DNA from: Phycisphaerales bacterium
GTDB taxonomy: Bacteria > Planctomycetota > Phycisphaerae > Phycisphaerales > SM1A02
Assembly: GCA_029260575.1 (NCBI GenBank)
Contig: JAJDDB010000004.1
Span: 310,001-374,000 of the forward strand
Reading direction: 5' to 3'
DNA length: 64,000 bases
The position numbers and the translations under genes are program-made. How positions within the stretch are numbered: position 1 is the stretch's first letter; each line of letters begins with the position of its first letter. Positions 17,184-27,080 of this stretch are shown one piece after another. The notes beneath the pieces are model-generated. The model did no database searches. It was given only the letters and a program-made list of their open reading frames with translations, and had not been told where the DNA came from.

Positions 17184-18656
17184 ATGCAGTACGGCTTCCT
17201 GATCGACCATGACCGATGCATTGGCTGCCACGCGTGTACAGTTGCCTGCAAGGCGGAGAACGATGTGCCTGTTGGCAGCTTTCGGACATGGGTCAAGTAC
17301 ATCGAGAAGGGATCCTTTCCCGAAACCCGCAGGCACTTTGCAGTGCTGCGGTGCAATCACTGCACGGATGCTCCGTGTGTCAGTATCTGTCCGGTCAATG
17401 CACTCGAAAAGCGCCCCGATGGAATTGTCGATCTCGATCGCGATGCGTGCATAGGGTGCCGGGCCTGCATGCAGGCCTGTCCGTATGATGCGTTGTACCT
17501 CAATGAAGATCGCGGCGCGGTCGAAAAATGTCACTACTGCGCGCACCGAGTCGAAAAAGGGCTCGAACCCGCATGTGTCGTCGTCTGTCCGGAGCAAGCG
17601 ATTGTTGCTGGCGATGTACACGATCCCGAATCTCGCATCTCGCTGACGATCGCGAACAACCCCGTGCAACGTCGTCGTGAAGAGCAGGGCACCGGCCCCA
17701 ACGTCTTCTATAAAGGTACCGACGCAACCGCATTGCAACCGGGCGCGGCCCATCGGCCGGATTCATATATCTGGAGTGATCGCCCTCCGCACAAACCGGA
17801 GAAGTGGCCGATTGAACTTGCACTCGTACACAAGGCGACGGTCGTGCTCGATGCTGGCCATAAGGTCGAATGGGGTTGGCATGTCGCAGCGTATCTGGTC
17901 ACCAAAGGAATCGCCGCAGGTGTTGCAATGCTCGCACCGTTTGTCGGCACGTTGAACATCACCGGAACAGGCGCTGCGTATCTGCCGGAAGTCATCGCGC
18001 TGCTGTTCATGATCATTACATCATGGCTGCTCGTTGATGATCTTGCCAAACCGACAACATTCTATCGGTTGCTCACTCGTCCGAATTGGAACAGCTGGCT
18101 GGTAAAAGGCGGCGTCATACTCTGGCTTTTCGGCGCGTCGCTGACCGCAACGATTGTCATGCGCGCGCTTGGGCAGCATGCGATCGCTGACGGCCTGCGC
18201 TGGGTCAATGCAGTACTCGGCATAGGAGTTGCTGGGTACACCGCGCTGCTCTTTTACCAGTGTAAGGGCCGCGATCTGTGGGAAAGCAAATGGCTCGGCC
18301 CGCATTTGCTTGTGCAGGCGGTGTTATGCGGAAGCGCTGTTCTCGTTACATTCACTGATCCGCATGGCGAAATTCTGTTGATCATTGCGACCAGCGCCAT
18401 CGTGCATGGCGCACTGGCGCTCATCGAGCGCTACGGCCCGCATGCGACAACGAATGCGAAACAGGCGGCTGCGTTTCTTGGCAGCATTCGCATCGGTCCA
18501 CTGCATGCGTTCCGTGAGTCGCTGCTCATCGGCGTCGTACTGACCGTCATCATCACGTTCACGTTGCCCGAATTTGCAATCGTGCCCACACTGCTCGGGC
18601 TGTATCTCTATGAACATGCCTTTGTCCGTGCCGGTCAATTGCCGCCGCTGTCGTAA
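17184..18656 (+). CDS. fused 4Fe-4S ferredoxin subunit and NrfD-like membrane subunit
   Basis: 490 residues. Residues 1-150 hold four Cys clusters of the DmsB/NrfC type: CIGCHACTVACKAEN, CNHCTDAPCVSICP, CIGCRACMQACPYDA, and CHYCAHRVEKGLEPACVVVCP. After a linker of about 70 residues come eight or more membrane segments (for example GIAAGVAMLAPFVG, VIALLFMIITSWLLVDDL, LWLFGASLTATIVM, ILLIIATSAIVHGALALI) of the NrfD/PsrC quinone-interacting family. In most complexes these are two polypeptides; here they are one. It would carry electrons between the quinone pool and the molybdoenzyme encoded nine bases downstream. There is no signal peptide, so the Fe-S part should face the cytoplasm. Confidence 0.9.
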   Translation: MQYGFLIDHDRCIGCHACTVACKAENDVPVGSFRTWVKYIEKGSFPETRRHFAVLRCNHCTDAPCVSICPVNALEKRPDGIVDLDRDACIGCRACMQACPYDALYLNEDRGAVEKCHYCAHRVEKGLEPACVVVCPEQAIVAGDVHDPESRISLTIANNPVQRRREEQGTGPNVFYKGTDATALQPGAAHRPDSYIWSDRPPHKPEKWPIELALVHKATVVLDAGHKVEWGWHVAAYLVTKGIAAGVAMLAPFVGTLNITGTGAAYLPEVIALLFMIITSWLLVDDLAKPTTFYRLLTRPNWNSWLVKGGVILWLFGASLTATIVMRALGQHAIADGLRWVNAVLGIGVAGYTALLFYQCKGRDLWESKWLGPHLLVQAVLCGSAVLVTFTDPHGEILLIIATSAIVHGALALIERYGPHATTNAKQAAAFLGSIRIGPLHAFRESLLIGVVLTVIITFTLPEFAIVPTLLGLYLYEHAFVRAGQLPPLS

Positions 18657-18665
18657 TGGAGATTT

Positions 18666-21464
18666 ATGCCGCGATCACATGATCCATTACCGATGACCGT
18701 TACACCGTTGGAGTCGTTTCCCCCCCCTGATCAATGGGACGACTGGGCAGAATTCGACGCTGCTGCCTGGCCGAAAAAGGTCGAGCGCCGGTACATGCTT
18801 GTGCCGACAACGTGCTTCAACTGCGAAGCAGCGTGCGGGCTTGTCGCCTACGTCGACAAGCAAACCCGCAAAATCCGCCGGCTGGAAGGCAATCCGTATC
18901 ACCCCGGTTCGCGCGGACGCAACTGCGCCAAGGGCCCCGCAACGATCAACCAGGTCAATGATCCACAGCGCATTCTGTATCCGATGAAGCGCGTCGGCGA
19001 GCGTGGCAGCGGAACATTTGAGCGCACCTCGTGGGACGAAGTGCTCGATACCTTTGCAACGAAAATTCGCCAGGCAATCATTGACAATCGCCACAACGAG
19101 ATCATGTATCACGTCGGAAGGCCGGGCCACGATGGATATATGGATCGCGTGTTGCGCTCCTGGGGTGTAGACAGCCACAACTCGCATACCAATGTCTGTT
19201 CATCATCCGCCCGCGTCGGTTACGCATTGTGGTCCGGTGCGGATCGACCTTCGCCCGATCACGCCAATGCGAAATTCATCCTGCTGCTGTCCGCACACCT
19301 CGAAACCGGGCATTACTTCAACCCGCACGCACAGCGCATCATTGAAGCCAAAAGCAATGGCGCGAAGATCTGCGCGATCGATGTGCGGCTGTCGAACACT
19401 GCATCCATGGCAGATTGGTGGCTCGCACCCTGGCCGGGCACGGAAGCGATGCTATTGCTGGCAATTGCCCATGTCCTGCTCGAAGAAGATTTGTTCAACC
19501 GTGAGTATGTCGAGCAGTGGACCAACTGGCGAGATTATCTCACGCATAAGCACCCTGATGTTGAAGTCACGTTCGAGAACTTCATTGCCAAGCTGAAGCA
19601 CGACTACGCGTTTGCGACGCCCGCCAAGGCCGCTGCCGAATGTGGCATCGACGCGCAACAGATCGTCGACATTGCGCGCGCAATCGGCGAAGCTGGTTCT
19701 GCACTTTCCACACATGTGTGGCGCAACGCAGCAGCCGGGAACCTCGGCGGCTGGCAGGTGTCGCGCTGTTTGCAATTTCTCGTTGTGCTCATGGGCGCAG
19801 TAAACACTCCAGGCGGGACGCATCAGAATTCATCGAACAAGTTCGTACCCGCGCCGTTTCTCAAGCCGCCGCCGCAGCGCATCTGGAATGACCTGTTATA
19901 CCCCATCGAATATCCGTTGGCGTATCACGAGATGTCGATCTTGTTGCCGCATTTTCTGTTGGAAGGCCGCGGTAAACTTGCTGCGTATTTCACGCGCGTC
20001 TACAACCCGCTGTGGACAAATCCCGACGGCATGATGTGGGAACGTGTATTGCATGACGAGTCGTTGATTGAATTGCACGCAGCCATGACGCCGGTATGGA
20101 ACGAGACCGCCCAATACGCAGATTACGTGTTGCCGATGGGCAACGGCGCAGAGCGTCACGATGTGATGAGCCAGGAAACGCACGCTGCCCGTTGGATCAG
20201 TTTCCGCCAGCCGGTGCTGCGTGTAGTTGCGCAGCGCATGGGTGAAAACGTTTCGCTGACGTACGACACAAATCCCGGCGAGGTCTGGGAAGAAGATGAA
20301 TTCTGGATCGAACTTTCCTGGCGGATCGACCCCGACGGTTCGCTCGGAATTCGCCGGTATTACGAGTCGCCGTATCGAACCGGCGAGAAGATCACGATTG
20401 ACGAGTACTACCAGTGGATGTTCGAAAACTCTGTGCCCGGTCTTGCTGAAGAAGCTGCAAAGCACGAGCAAACTCCGCTGCAGTACATGCGCACCCGCGG
20501 CGCATTTCTTGTCGAACGGGATGTTTATGAAACCCAGTTGAAGCAGATCAGTGCTGATAAACTTGCCGGTGCAACAACACATCCCGACGGTACAGTTGTG
20601 CAGGGCGACAAACCGATTGGTGTGCAAGTCAACGGCGCGGCAGTCGTCGGGTTCAATACGCCGTCGCGCAAACTCGAAATTTACAGTCAAACCATGGCAG
20701 ACTGGGGTTGGCCGGAGTATGCAACGCCGGGCTACATCGAAAGCCACGTCCATCGGCAGCATTTCGATCGCGAACAAGGCCAGTATGTTCTGATTCCCAC
20801 GTTCCGCCTTCCCACACTCATTCACACGCGGTCAGCAAACGCAAAGTGGCTTTACGAACTGTCGAACACGAACCCGGTGTGGGTGCATCCCGAAGATGCG
20901 GATCGAATCGGACTCGCGACGACCGATCTTGTGCGCGTATCGACGCGCATCGGATATTTCGTCAACAAGGCGTGGGTGACAGAAGGCATGCGCCCCGGCG
21001 TCGTAGCATGCTCACATCACCTCGGACGCTGGCGACTATTCGACGACATCGGAACCGATCGCTGGGCCAGCTCCAAAGTTGCACGCGAACAAACTGAAGA
21101 CGGCGTGTACCGTTTCCGCCGAACCGAAGACATCAAGCCGTTCAAAAGCACAGATCCAGACTCGCAGCGCATCTGGTGGACCGATGGCGGCGTGCATCAG
21201 AACCTGACATTCTGCGTGCAGCCCGACCCAGTCTCCGGCATGCAGTGCTGGCATCAACGCGTCACTGTCGAAGCTGCACATCCTTGCGATCAGTACGGCG
21301 ACATCGTTGTTGATACCAACAAGTCGCTGCAAGCGTATCGTGAATGGATGTCGCTCACCAGGCCGGGTCCCGGGCCGGACAATCTGCGCCGGCCGCTGTG
21401 GTTTGCGCGTGCTGTGCGCCCGGCAGATGAAACATATCACGTGCATCCTGCACCGACGCAATGA
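18666..21464 (+). CDS. molybdopterin-dependent oxidoreductase, catalytic subunit (CISM family)
   Basis: 932 residues. Residues near 45-95 bind a 4Fe-4S cluster: CFNCEAACG and, about 27 residues on, RNCAKGPATINQVNDP. The likely metal ligand is the Cys in HTNVCSSSARVGYALWSG, as in polysulfide/thiosulfate reductases, Nap and formate dehydrogenases, rather than Ser as in DMSO reductase. Further family signatures are IDVRLSNTASMADWWLAPWPG, TEAMLLLAIAHVLLEED and YADYVLPMGNGAERHDV. The C-terminal molydop-binding domain includes VWVHPEDADRIGL and TEGMRPGVVACSHHLGRW. No twin-arginine or other signal peptide is visible, which together with the upstream Fe-S/NrfD fusion suggests a complex facing the cytoplasm. 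GGAG sits five bases before the ATG. The substrate cannot be assigned from sequence. Confidence 0.9.
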   Translation: MPRSHDPLPMTVTPLESFPPPDQWDDWAEFDAAAWPKKVERRYMLVPTTCFNCEAACGLVAYVDKQTRKIRRLEGNPYHPGSRGRNCAKGPATINQVNDPQRILYPMKRVGERGSGTFERTSWDEVLDTFATKIRQAIIDNRHNEIMYHVGRPGHDGYMDRVLRSWGVDSHNSHTNVCSSSARVGYALWSGADRPSPDHANAKFILLLSAHLETGHYFNPHAQRIIEAKSNGAKICAIDVRLSNTASMADWWLAPWPGTEAMLLLAIAHVLLEEDLFNREYVEQWTNWRDYLTHKHPDVEVTFENFIAKLKHDYAFATPAKAAAECGIDAQQIVDIARAIGEAGSALSTHVWRNAAAGNLGGWQVSRCLQFLVVLMGAVNTPGGTHQNSSNKFVPAPFLKPPPQRIWNDLLYPIEYPLAYHEMSILLPHFLLEGRGKLAAYFTRVYNPLWTNPDGMMWERVLHDESLIELHAAMTPVWNETAQYADYVLPMGNGAERHDVMSQETHAARWISFRQPVLRVVAQRMGENVSLTYDTNPGEVWEEDEFWIELSWRIDPDGSLGIRRYYESPYRTGEKITIDEYYQWMFENSVPGLAEEAAKHEQTPLQYMRTRGAFLVERDVYETQLKQISADKLAGATTHPDGTVVQGDKPIGVQVNGAAVVGFNTPSRKLEIYSQTMADWGWPEYATPGYIESHVHRQHFDREQGQYVLIPTFRLPTLIHTRSANAKWLYELSNTNPVWVHPEDADRIGLATTDLVRVSTRIGYFVNKAWVTEGMRPGVVACSHHLGRWRLFDDIGTDRWASSKVAREQTEDGVYRFRRTEDIKPFKSTDPDSQRIWWTDGGVHQNLTFCVQPDPVSGMQCWHQRVTVEAAHPCDQYGDIVVDTNKSLQAYREWMSLTRPGPGPDNLRRPLWFARAVRPADETYHVHPAPTQ

Positions 21465-21502
21465 CTGTGCGCCTCTGGATCTCGTGACTTTGTGAACTAC
21501 AA

Positions 21503-22351
21503 TCAGAATCGCACGGTGATACCGGTAAAGACGTTGATGTCATCTGCATCGCCGGTCAGGCCGATGTTGACCCCTGCGTCCAGCACGACGTTTTCTGACA
21601 GCGAATACGTCCCGCCAATGCCGAGCAGCGCACGAAAGTCGCCGTCGGTCGGAGTAATTGCGACGCCTTCGAAATACATGCCAAGATCTTCGGTGAGGTC
21701 GACGCCGATCACTGCGGTTGTCACAAATTCCAGATCGTAGTCATCGTCAGCGTCGTCGTAGACAAGGTCCAGTTCGGCCATGAGACCGAGTCCGACTGAT
21801 TCGGTCAGAGTTGTACCCCACGGCACGATCAATCCGCCTTCGAATTCATCATTGCCGATGCCATCGGCTGCAGTGGGTATCTTCACGAACGGCATGACGG
21901 CCAGAGCAGTCTCGCCGGAGTCATTGCCCCAGAGATTTATCTTCAGTCGAATCTGCACATCACCGATGCCGCTTTCGGTCGCGCCACTGTCGCGCACATG
22001 AACATACGGATCGAAGACGAACTGAATGTCCGCACTGTTTGTCAGGCCGACCTTGAGGTTGAACGGCGCAGCCGTCCACGATTCCGCCGATCCGTTGCGG
22101 GCATAATCAAAGAAGCTCATTTCCAGCTGTACCGCGCCGGCGTCGACCGTAATCGGGCTTTCGGTGAGGTCCGGCCGATCAGCACTGAGCTCCCGCCACA
22201 ATTCTCGTGGAGTCGGGTTGAGCAGCGTATACCCGCTCTTGGCAGCAGCAGGGTCACGATCAGCGGCGGCGGCAGAGCTGCTGAAAGTGAGTACACCGAC
22301 TAGCAGCGGCATCGCGAAACATGGTTGTACGAGCAATCGGCATAGCGACAT
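21503..22351 (-). CDS. outer-membrane beta-barrel protein, MetA-pathway transporter-like
   Basis: 282 residues. A signal peptide (LLVGVLTFSSSAAAADRDPA) is followed by alternating beta strands: VQLEMSFFDYAR, FNLKVGLTNSADIQFVFDPY, GIGDVQIRLKINLWG, ETALAVMPFVKIPTA, FEGGLIVPWGTTL, VGLGLMAELDLVYDD, VFTGITVRF. It ends in Phe, as outer-membrane barrels do. The PITVDAGAVQLE and GDVQIRLKINL segments resemble the family of putative channels annotated as MetA-pathway phenol-degradation or simply transporter. Stand-alone, convergent with the molybdoenzyme gene 38 bases away. Ligand unknown. Confidence 0.8.
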   Translation of the reverse strand: MSLCRLLVQPCFAMPLLVGVLTFSSSAAAADRDPAAAKSGYTLLNPTPRELWRELSADRPDLTESPITVDAGAVQLEMSFFDYARNGSAESWTAAPFNLKVGLTNSADIQFVFDPYVHVRDSGATESGIGDVQIRLKINLWGNDSGETALAVMPFVKIPTAADGIGNDEFEGGLIVPWGTTLTESVGLGLMAELDLVYDDADDDYDLEFVTTAVIGVDLTEDLGMYFEGVAITPTDGDFRALLGIGGTYSLSENVVLDAGVNIGLTGDADDINVFTGITVRF

Positions 22352-22383
22352 GCGGAATCTCCATTCATGCGTTCAATGCCGGT

Positions 22384-22412
22384 ATGGTAAAACCATAATT
22401 TTGATTAGTCAA
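22384..22412 (-). promoter_or_regulatory. candidate sigma-70-type promoter for the outer-membrane gene
   Basis: On the minus strand TTGACT (22412-22407), a 17-base A+T-rich spacer, then TACCAT (22389-22384), about 33 bases before the ATG at 22351. The -35 box matches five of six consensus bases and the -10 box four of six. Seen in the sequence only; no transcript start is known. Confidence 0.5.
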
Positions 22413-22514
22413 AATAACATCAGATGACGATTACTCGGGATTCGCGATGTCGCCTGGGGCGCAAGAAGTGTGTTTTCAGAGGTGGACGAAGGCCGGGGGG
22501 GTTGCCGGGCTCGA

Positions 22515-23942
22515 TCATGGGCTGGGCAGAGTTGACGCGTTTTCAGTAATCTGCACCCGATAGATCGTGCCGTGGATTCTGCCGCAGGTGTCATTGTTGC
22601 GCGAGCTGATGTACAGGTAGCCCGATTCGTGATCGGCGAAGAGATTGTTGCAGCCGGTTCGTCGGCCGAGGAGTTCGGACATGTCCAGAAATGGGGGAGT
22701 CGTTGTCGGGCGATCCGTCTGATCGTTGCCGAAAAAAGGTTTTGCGGGGTCCGGTGCAAACCTCCAGATGCGACCTTCTGTCCCCATGGACACGAAAACA
22801 TCACCAGCGGGACCAATTGCAATGTCGTATAGGTTGCCGCTGCGTCCGGTTGCAGTATCCCACGGCTCAAAGACGCCGATCAAATCTGCTGTCGCTTTAC
22901 CGTCCGCACTGCGGACAATGTCACCGTCCTCGTGAAGCGCGAAACGCAGCACCACCGAAGATGTTCGGTAGCCGACATAGAGAAAACCATCATCCTGCGC
23001 AACGGAACTCGGGCCGAGCAGTTGCATTTCCTGTTCGCCGCCGGGATATCGAACTTGTACTGTCGAATTCAGCACAGGGCGACTCTTCGGCGGACCGGCA
23101 TCCGGATCATTGCGAATGTTCTCAAGGTCGTACTGCACCACGACGTGGTTGTCCTTGGCCGGGACATAGAGGAACCGGCCAACTGCAATGCAGCCGTCAG
23201 CACCGTTAGTCCAGCCATGCGGCGGCGGGTTCGCAGCAGGATCATGATGCGGGTAGTACTCATTCGAAACGACGATGCCGATTTCAGTCACCGACAGTTC
23301 TGCCGGATTGTGCTGTTCGACGACATGCCAGGAATCGGTTCGCATGTCGTACCGAAAGACAGCGTCCGTACTGTGCTTGCGAAAACTGCTCGCAAACTCG
23401 GCTCCGCTGTACGCGCACACAAAGAAGTTGCGGCTCAGCCCATCAAACGCCAGCGCGCAATACGGTCGATCCATCAATAAATCCAACTCGGGCGGGTTGT
23501 CGTAGTCGTACAAATGAAACGGCGGACTTGTTGGCTGCGCGAAAATCGTGGCATTGCTACGAACAGCTTCGCCTGCAAGTCCTCCGGGGATAACCACTTC
23601 GCTGGCGGAAGTATCTACAACCCACAACGTACCCGCATGGTCATTGATTGTGCGATCAATCCCGCCCTCGCCGCGATGTCTGCCACGTGACAGAACCAAG
23701 AGCGTGCCATCCACCGAAGTCATGCCGCGTCCCCACGGAACCGCACTCGTCACGCGCTCAAGCGTCACTTCACACTTCGGCCTGTCGTTGGTTGTATGCG
23801 CTGGGACAAACTGACCGAAATCCGGCACGACTTCCTGTCTGGCCGCATATGCAGTGTCGCTGGCAATGCAATTCTGTGCTGCCGACATGCATACGCAAGC
23901 GGTCATAACAAGAGTTGTCGATTGAATCCATTGCCGATGCAT
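22515..23942 (-). CDS. exported protein, probable beta-propeller
   Basis: 475 residues from the ATG at 23942; the start HRQWIQSTTLVMTACVCMSA followed by AQNCIAS is a signal peptide. In-frame starts up to 23996 would put 18 polar residues in front and are less likely. The rest shows repeated blades with small hydrophobic strands between loops: GTLWVVDTSASEVVIPGGL, YCALAFDGLSRNFFVCAYSG, GCIAVGRFLYVPAKDNHVVV, DGFLYVGYRTSSVVLRFAL, DIAIGPAGDVFVSMGTEGRI, GYLYISSRNNDTCGRIHGTI. This is the pattern of an NHL/SMP-30-like propeller. I cannot name an activity. It ends with the minus-strand series of exported proteins in this area and has no close operon partner. Confidence 0.72.
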   Translation of the reverse strand: MHRQWIQSTTLVMTACVCMSAAQNCIASDTAYAARQEVVPDFGQFVPAHTTNDRPKCEVTLERVTSAVPWGRGMTSVDGTLLVLSRGRHRGEGGIDRTINDHAGTLWVVDTSASEVVIPGGLAGEAVRSNATIFAQPTSPPFHLYDYDNPPELDLLMDRPYCALAFDGLSRNFFVCAYSGAEFASSFRKHSTDAVFRYDMRTDSWHVVEQHNPAELSVTEIGIVVSNEYYPHHDPAANPPPHGWTNGADGCIAVGRFLYVPAKDNHVVVQYDLENIRNDPDAGPPKSRPVLNSTVQVRYPGGEQEMQLLGPSSVAQDDGFLYVGYRTSSVVLRFALHEDGDIVRSADGKATADLIGVFEPWDTATGRSGNLYDIAIGPAGDVFVSMGTEGRIWRFAPDPAKPFFGNDQTDRPTTTPPFLDMSELLGRRTGCNNLFADHESGYLYISSRNNDTCGRIHGTIYRVQITENASTLPSP

Positions 23943-24030
23943 TGCGGGACTCCGGAAACAGCGTGTCTCGAATCCAGACATCATACTCCCGCCCAATGCA
24001 TCGAAGCGATGTGTTCATATCTCTCAACGA

Positions 24031-24064
24031 AAAAAAACCCCACCACGTACAGGCGTGATGGGGT
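24031..24064 (-). terminator. rho-independent terminator of the subtilase gene
   Basis: On the minus strand a ten-base stem, CCCCATCACG with CGTGGTGGGG (one G-T pair) and loop CCTGTA, followed by a run of T. It lies about 45 bases after the stop at 24111. Confidence 0.9.
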
Positions 24065-24110
24065 GGAAGGAGCACGGAAAACAGTTACGCATAACTGCGT
24101 TGTTGTGCGA

Positions 24111-27080
24111 TTACGGATTCGCAAACGGGCATGGGCCGAAGCTATTGAGCACGATGCTCCAGTCTGTTGGATCGACGAATCCATCATTGTTGACGTCTTC
24201 GGGGCATCCAACACAGAAAGTGTTCTGAGCTGCAGCAACAAGTGCTGCATCTGCGGCATCAACCGTACCGTTATTGTTCACATCAGCCAGACATTCACAT
24301 TCATCGGGAATGCCGTTGCCATTGAGATCAATCGGACTCAGCGCGCACGGCGGGCCGACGAGATTCATTTCAAACGAACCTGGCACCTGATTGCCCCACG
24401 AGGCAGCGCGGATGTAGTAATCCTTGCCGGCTTCCACATTGATGACGATCTTGAAGTGATCCTGTTCGTTGCACGCAATCTCGTTACCTGCGGGTGGGCA
24501 ACCATCGTAGATCGCATACAACCAGTAAATCGGCGGACCTTCAATTCGAACAAAGAGAACGCCGTCATATGCCGGTCGGTATCGATACCAGACATCCTGG
24601 TTGCCCCAGAACAGCCCGCAGAAATATGGCATGCTGCTGACCGCATTCACGTTGGTACCGACGTAATCGATACCAGGACACACAAGCATCGCATCTTCGC
24701 AAAGGTCCTGCTCAACAGCGATAGTCGGATCGCCATCCGGCTTGGTTTCGCATTCATCAAGGATGGCGTTCATATTGCAGTCATCGGCATCGAGTTCACA
24801 GTCATCGGGAATCCAGTTGGCGTTGCAATCGTTGTTCGGCTCTTCATCGCAGTAGGCCCGCCACGCAAGGCTGAAGAGTTCCGGTTGCCAGGGACCATCG
24901 GGTCCAGTCACGGACAGTGTCGCAAAGAGACCACCCTGCGCAAGGTTTGGCCAACCTGTGAGCCAGTACCATGAGTCCGTTGACGTGGGTGTGTCGTTGT
25001 AGATCAACACCCAGTAGTTGCCTGCATTCAGGTTTGCAGGCACCTGCAACATGTGTGAGTATTCAAAGACTCGGAAGCCGCTGATTGTGTTGCCAGTGTC
25101 AAGTTTGAGGTCTGCCTCGAAAGGCCCCCATGTATGAACAGGTGCTGCGCCGGGTTGGCCTGCGTGGTCCGGTCGAATCTCGATCGTGAACCGATCGTGA
25201 ATCACAGCATCATCTGTGTTTGCATAGGCGCCCCACCATTGGAATCCCGTCAGATTTCTGGAACCTGGAATCTGCAACTGATCCGCCATGATCTGCACGC
25301 CTGTGCCGCAGGGATCACAACTCCAATCGGATGCCAACGCGGTGATGTAGTTTGGATATTGATTCAGGCAATTGCCCAATTCGCATTCATCGGGAATCTT
25401 GTTGAGGTTGCAGTCCTGGCTGTGCAGAAGTTGAATGTCGATTACATCGGGCACAAAGTTATTGTTGCAGTCAATGCCGTACATGATGTCCATCGCGCCA
25501 CGTGCGTTCACAAGCCCCCATCCAAACGTTTCGTCATATGAAAACGTCCCAAGGTCTTTGGCAGAGAGTGCCAAGACCGTTGCAACACCTACCGGTCCAA
25601 GCGAATTGTCTACGGACAGAATCAACGCTGCGACACCTGCGGCATACGGCGATGCGAACGATGTCCCATCGATGCACGTGTAGTCATCTGTGGAGTCATA
25701 TCCGTTTGCACCAACGCGATCCGTCGTGTGGATATCAACACCAGGTGCGCAAAATGCCAGCCCCGGCCCGCGATCACTGAAGCTTGCAAGCGTGCCATCC
25801 TTGTCAATCGCTGAAATGGCATTGACACTATCGAGATTCGCCGGGTAGCCGACTGTTGTCGTGCCGTCGTTGCCTGCGGACGCGAAGTGTGATTGCCCAC
25901 CGAGCGCAGTCAGGAAGTACGCAAGTTCGATCGCCCCGGATGTAAGCCCGTACCCATTACTGTTGTTCGTCACTTTTGCGCCGGCAGTATTGAACCCCCA
26001 GGACAGCGCATCGACGGTCCAGCTCGCCATAGTGGTCCAGTTTCCTGAACATACCGGATTGTTTTCGGTTGGTATGAACGGTCGTGCCGAGGCGACGGTG
26101 CAGCTTGGCGCAATTCCGCAGCTGCCAATGTTGTTGTTGATGACTGCTGAGACGCAGCCGGCAACAGCCATGCCGTGTCGATCACAGAAATGCACTGGGG
26201 CTCCCGCGCCACCTTCACCGGTGAAGTCTGCGCCGAAACCACTGTGGTTTATGTCCGGATGATTGAACTCGTAACCACTGTCAATGATTAGGACGATGAC
26301 CGAAGGATCACCCTGTTGCAGTTCCCATGCTTCTGGTCCGTTCATGTCGATGTTTTCAACGCCGACAGCACCGATGCAACCGGTTGGCTGGCCGGTATTG
26401 TGCAAACCCCAGGCGTCATCAAATTCAGCATCATTGGGAACAACATGGCTTCTGCCGGTGAAGATCATGTCCGGCTCGGCAAATTCAACTTCGGGCAGCA
26501 CCGCAAGCGCGTTGGCAGCGTCGAGGACTGCGAATCCATCTCGTGCATTGCTTTGAATTTGATAAAGCCCATCGAAACCGCCGTAGTTGCGAGCCGAAAT
26601 AACTCCTGACTTGGAGTTGAGGACAATGCGATCCGCATCCACTGCAGCTACCTGCTCGCTGAACTTTACAAAAATGTTGCGCGTCACAATGAGCGGTCCG
26701 CCGTAGTCATCGACGAACACCGGAGACACAAACGCGGTTTGGTCCGCAGCGACGAGATTCGCAACCAATTGCTCGATCTGTGCGGCAGAGCGTTGGCCGC
26801 CTGCGACTTCTGCAAGTGCCCATCCCGGAATCGGAACACTGTCGTGGTCCATCCGTTTTATTCCGGTGGCGCGAAGAGACTTGTTCTGATTCTCAAGATT
26901 GACGCCGGCCTGCACATCAGCCTGATCATGATAAACGGCGACGGCAGCAGTATTCAGCTGCAATTCCTGAGCCACGCCTTGATAGTACCGAACATACTGC
27001 TGGCCGTAGGTACTCGAATCGGCGATGAGCACCGCGGTAAGAACGAAACAAAATTGGATCCGATGTTGCACGCAACGCAT
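24111..27080 (-). CDS. exported subtilisin-like (S8) serine protease with C-terminal dockerin-like repeats
   Basis: 989 residues with a signal peptide (IQFCFVLTAVLIADSSTYGQ). A propeptide-like region covers about residues 27-210. The catalytic triad of family S8 is present: Asp267 in LIIDSGYEFNHPDI, His302 in RHGMAVAGCVSAV, Ser474 in DGTSFASPYAAGVAALIL, with the oxyanion Asn near HFASAGNDG. After residue 540 come Asx-rich repeats of the CNxNxxPDxCE type (DCNNNFVPDVIDIQ, DCNLNKIPDECE, DCNANWIPDDCE, DCNMNAILDECE) between beta-rich domains. At the end is a dockerin-like pair: DVNNNGTVDAADAALVAAAQ and DVNNDGFVDPTDWSIVLNSF. A strong AGGAGG lies before the ATG. Expected to act outside the cell or on the surface. 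Confidence 0.93.
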   Translation of the reverse strand: MRCVQHRIQFCFVLTAVLIADSSTYGQQYVRYYQGVAQELQLNTAAVAVYHDQADVQAGVNLENQNKSLRATGIKRMDHDSVPIPGWALAEVAGGQRSAAQIEQLVANLVAADQTAFVSPVFVDDYGGPLIVTRNIFVKFSEQVAAVDADRIVLNSKSGVISARNYGGFDGLYQIQSNARDGFAVLDAANALAVLPEVEFAEPDMIFTGRSHVVPNDAEFDDAWGLHNTGQPTGCIGAVGVENIDMNGPEAWELQQGDPSVIVLIIDSGYEFNHPDINHSGFGADFTGEGGAGAPVHFCDRHGMAVAGCVSAVINNNIGSCGIAPSCTVASARPFIPTENNPVCSGNWTTMASWTVDALSWGFNTAGAKVTNNSNGYGLTSGAIELAYFLTALGGQSHFASAGNDGTTTVGYPANLDSVNAISAIDKDGTLASFSDRGPGLAFCAPGVDIHTTDRVGANGYDSTDDYTCIDGTSFASPYAAGVAALILSVDNSLGPVGVATVLALSAKDLGTFSYDETFGWGLVNARGAMDIMYGIDCNNNFVPDVIDIQLLHSQDCNLNKIPDECELGNCLNQYPNYITALASDWSCDPCGTGVQIMADQLQIPGSRNLTGFQWWGAYANTDDAVIHDRFTIEIRPDHAGQPGAAPVHTWGPFEADLKLDTGNTISGFRVFEYSHMLQVPANLNAGNYWVLIYNDTPTSTDSWYWLTGWPNLAQGGLFATLSVTGPDGPWQPELFSLAWRAYCDEEPNNDCNANWIPDDCELDADDCNMNAILDECETKPDGDPTIAVEQDLCEDAMLVCPGIDYVGTNVNAVSSMPYFCGLFWGNQDVWYRYRPAYDGVLFVRIEGPPIYWLYAIYDGCPPAGNEIACNEQDHFKIVINVEAGKDYYIRAASWGNQVPGSFEMNLVGPPCALSPIDLNGNGIPDECECLADVNNNGTVDAADAALVAAAQNTFCVGCPEDVNNDGFVDPTDWSIVLNSFGPCPFANP

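Noticed and set aside
23796-24974. Plus-strand frame of 392 codons
   Set aside because: Antisense shadow of the subtilase and propeller genes; no start signal and no domain. Similar shadows at 2401-3585 (minus) and 35898-37412 (minus) were dropped for the same reason.
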